DNA of 5,171 bases from DASSZN01 sp035702805 (GTDB lineage: Bacteria; Chloroflexota; Chloroflexia; Thermomicrobiales; Thermomicrobiaceae), in NCBI GenBank assembly GCA_035702805.1, contig DASSZN010000185.1:1-5171 (forward strand). Direction: 5' to 3'. This document shows, in pieces, positions 4,737-5,171 of this stretch; positions within the stretch are counted from its first letter, which is position 1, and every line of letters begins with the position of its first letter. A program made the translations under genes and the position numbers. A model generated the notes under the pieces. The model was not told the origin of the DNA, made no database searches, and saw only the letters and a program-made list of their open reading frames with translations.

Positions 4737-4742
4737 ATTGTA
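4737..4742 (-). promoter_or_regulatory. -10 element of the small membrane protein gene
   Basis: On the minus strand this reads TACAAT, one mismatch from consensus, in otherwise GC-rich DNA. No good -35 lies at 16-18 bases; the nearest partial match (CGGACA, 4770-4765) is 22 away. Transcription would begin near 4730, making the ATG at 4728 nearly leaderless or favouring the GTG at 4698. A 9-bp GC hairpin (4747-4755 with 4768-4776) lies just upstream. Confidence 0.45.
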
Positions 4743-4858
4743 CGGCGCGGCCCGGGGTGGCTGGTGTCCGGGCCGCCCGGCCTCGTTCGCCGGGCGCGAC
4801 GGTGCCGCCAATCGGCGCGGCTCCGAGAGCCCTCACCGCCCGACAGCACTGACCCGCC

Positions 4859-4888
4859 TTGCCCGCGGGCCCGATGGTCCCCCATACT
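4859..4888 (+). promoter_or_regulatory. Candidate promoter of the FAD oxidoreductase gene
   Basis: TTGCCC (4859-4864) and CATACT (4883-4888) each match four of six consensus bases with an 18-base spacer. Transcription would start near 4895, giving a leader of under 30 bases. The perfect 10-bp palindrome GCCCGCGGGC (4861-4870) overlaps the -35 and could be an operator or chance in GC-rich DNA. Confidence 0.4.
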
Positions 4889-4921
4889 GGCCGGGCGTCA
4901 TGGAGCGGAGGGAGGACCGGG

Positions 4922-5171
4922 TTGAGCGAGCGGTCGCCGGTGGACGTGGTGGTGGTCGGCGGGGGCGTCGAGGGCTGCTCCTCGGCCTACGCGCTGGCCC
5001 GCGCGGGGGCGTCGGTCACGCTGCTGGAGGCCGCCGAGATAGCCTCGGCCGCGTCGGGCGCCAGCGCGGGCGGCGTGCGCCAGCAGGGGCGCGACCCCCG
5101 CGAGTTGCCGATCGCGATGCGCGCCATCGCCCGCTGGCCCGGCCTCGCCGAGGAGCTCGGCGCCGAGCTGG
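4922..5171 (+). CDS. FAD-dependent oxidoreductase (DAO family), 5' part only
   Basis: The first 83 residues are present and the gene runs off the right edge. They form the FAD-binding Rossmann start of a DAO-family amine or amino-acid oxidase: strand VDVVVVGGGVEG (7-18) with Gly13, Gly15 and Gly18 as the GxGxxG turn, helix CSSAYALARAG (19-29), and strand SVTLLEA (31-37) with Glu36 at the ribose-binding position. Next is ASAASGASAGGVRQQG (41-56), matching the Ser/Gly-rich pyrophosphate contact common in sarcosine oxidase beta, glycine oxidase and hydroxyglutarate oxidase relatives. Family members oxidise C-N or C-O bonds using FAD, but the substrate-binding part is missing. The TTG start is chosen because AGGGAGG (4909-4915) ends 6 bases before it. 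The ATG at 4900 is in another frame. The gene is divergent from the small membrane protein. Confidence 0.88.
   Translation, partial: MSERSPVDVVVVGGGVEGCSSAYALARAGASVTLLEAAEIASAASGASAGGVRQQGRDPRELPIAMRAIARWPGLAEELGAEL

Noticed and set aside
4729..4836. 36-codon upstream extension of the small membrane protein
   Set aside because: The GTG at 4836 has no ribosome binding site, the added residues are low complexity, and the extension runs through the likely promoter TACAAT at 4737-4742.
4037..4852. Plus-strand reading frame of 271 codons, including an ATG at 4256 (MAAEEEGRLAEAAPAVDG) just after a TATAGT
   Set aside because: The first residues look gene-like, but there is no ribosome binding site, the composition soon turns to random Arg/Ser/Ala, and most of it is antisense to the small membrane protein.
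1..5171. CRISPR array, tRNA, rRNA, insertion sequence or phage genes
   Set aside because: I looked for regular direct repeats, cloverleaf-like stems, transposase motifs and terminal inverted repeats and saw none that could be supported.

Overview
This is a GC-rich bacterial window with five complete protein genes and one gene cut by the right edge. The high GC content, the mix of ATG, GTG and TTG starts with purine-rich ribosome binding sites, and the gene types fit a high-GC Chloroflexota of the Thermomicrobia/Sphaerobacter kind. An actinobacterium is possible. This placement is an inference: there is no rRNA or marker gene here.

Layout. Positions 1-150 hold no convincing gene, only two strong GC-rich hairpins that look like facing transcript ends. 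A secreted two-repeat protein of unknown function lies on the minus strand (151-852). It is divergent, across a 238-bp regulatory region (853-1090), from an integral membrane protein of the VIT/CCC1 iron-transporter family on the plus strand (1091-1672). That protein matches the membrane half of MbfA-type iron exporters but lacks their ferritin-like half. A Fur-box-like palindrome lies in its promoter/leader. A strong hairpin (1700-1731) separates it from a convergent pair of minus-strand genes: an MFS_3-type exporter (2667-4019), then a PAP2_3/AUR1-like membrane phosphatase or phosphotransferase (1768-2520). The MFS gene has a long structured leader, and its predicted promoter lies in a small AT-rich island near 4210-4256. 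Upstream is a small three-helix membrane protein of unknown function on the minus strand (4375-4728). It is divergent from the start of an FAD-dependent oxidoreductase of the DAO family (4922 to the window end, plus strand).

How the genes relate. Most products are membrane or exported proteins, but I see no single pathway linking them. The best supported regulatory idea is metal control of the VIT-family gene through the palindrome at 1020-1038. The MFS and PAP2 genes share a strand with a 147-bp gap and may be co-transcribed, though the gap makes this uncertain. Several genes have a hairpin close to their ribosome binding site, most strikingly the secreted protein. I found no mobile element, CRISPR array, tRNA or rRNA, and no clear evidence of a new multi-gene system.
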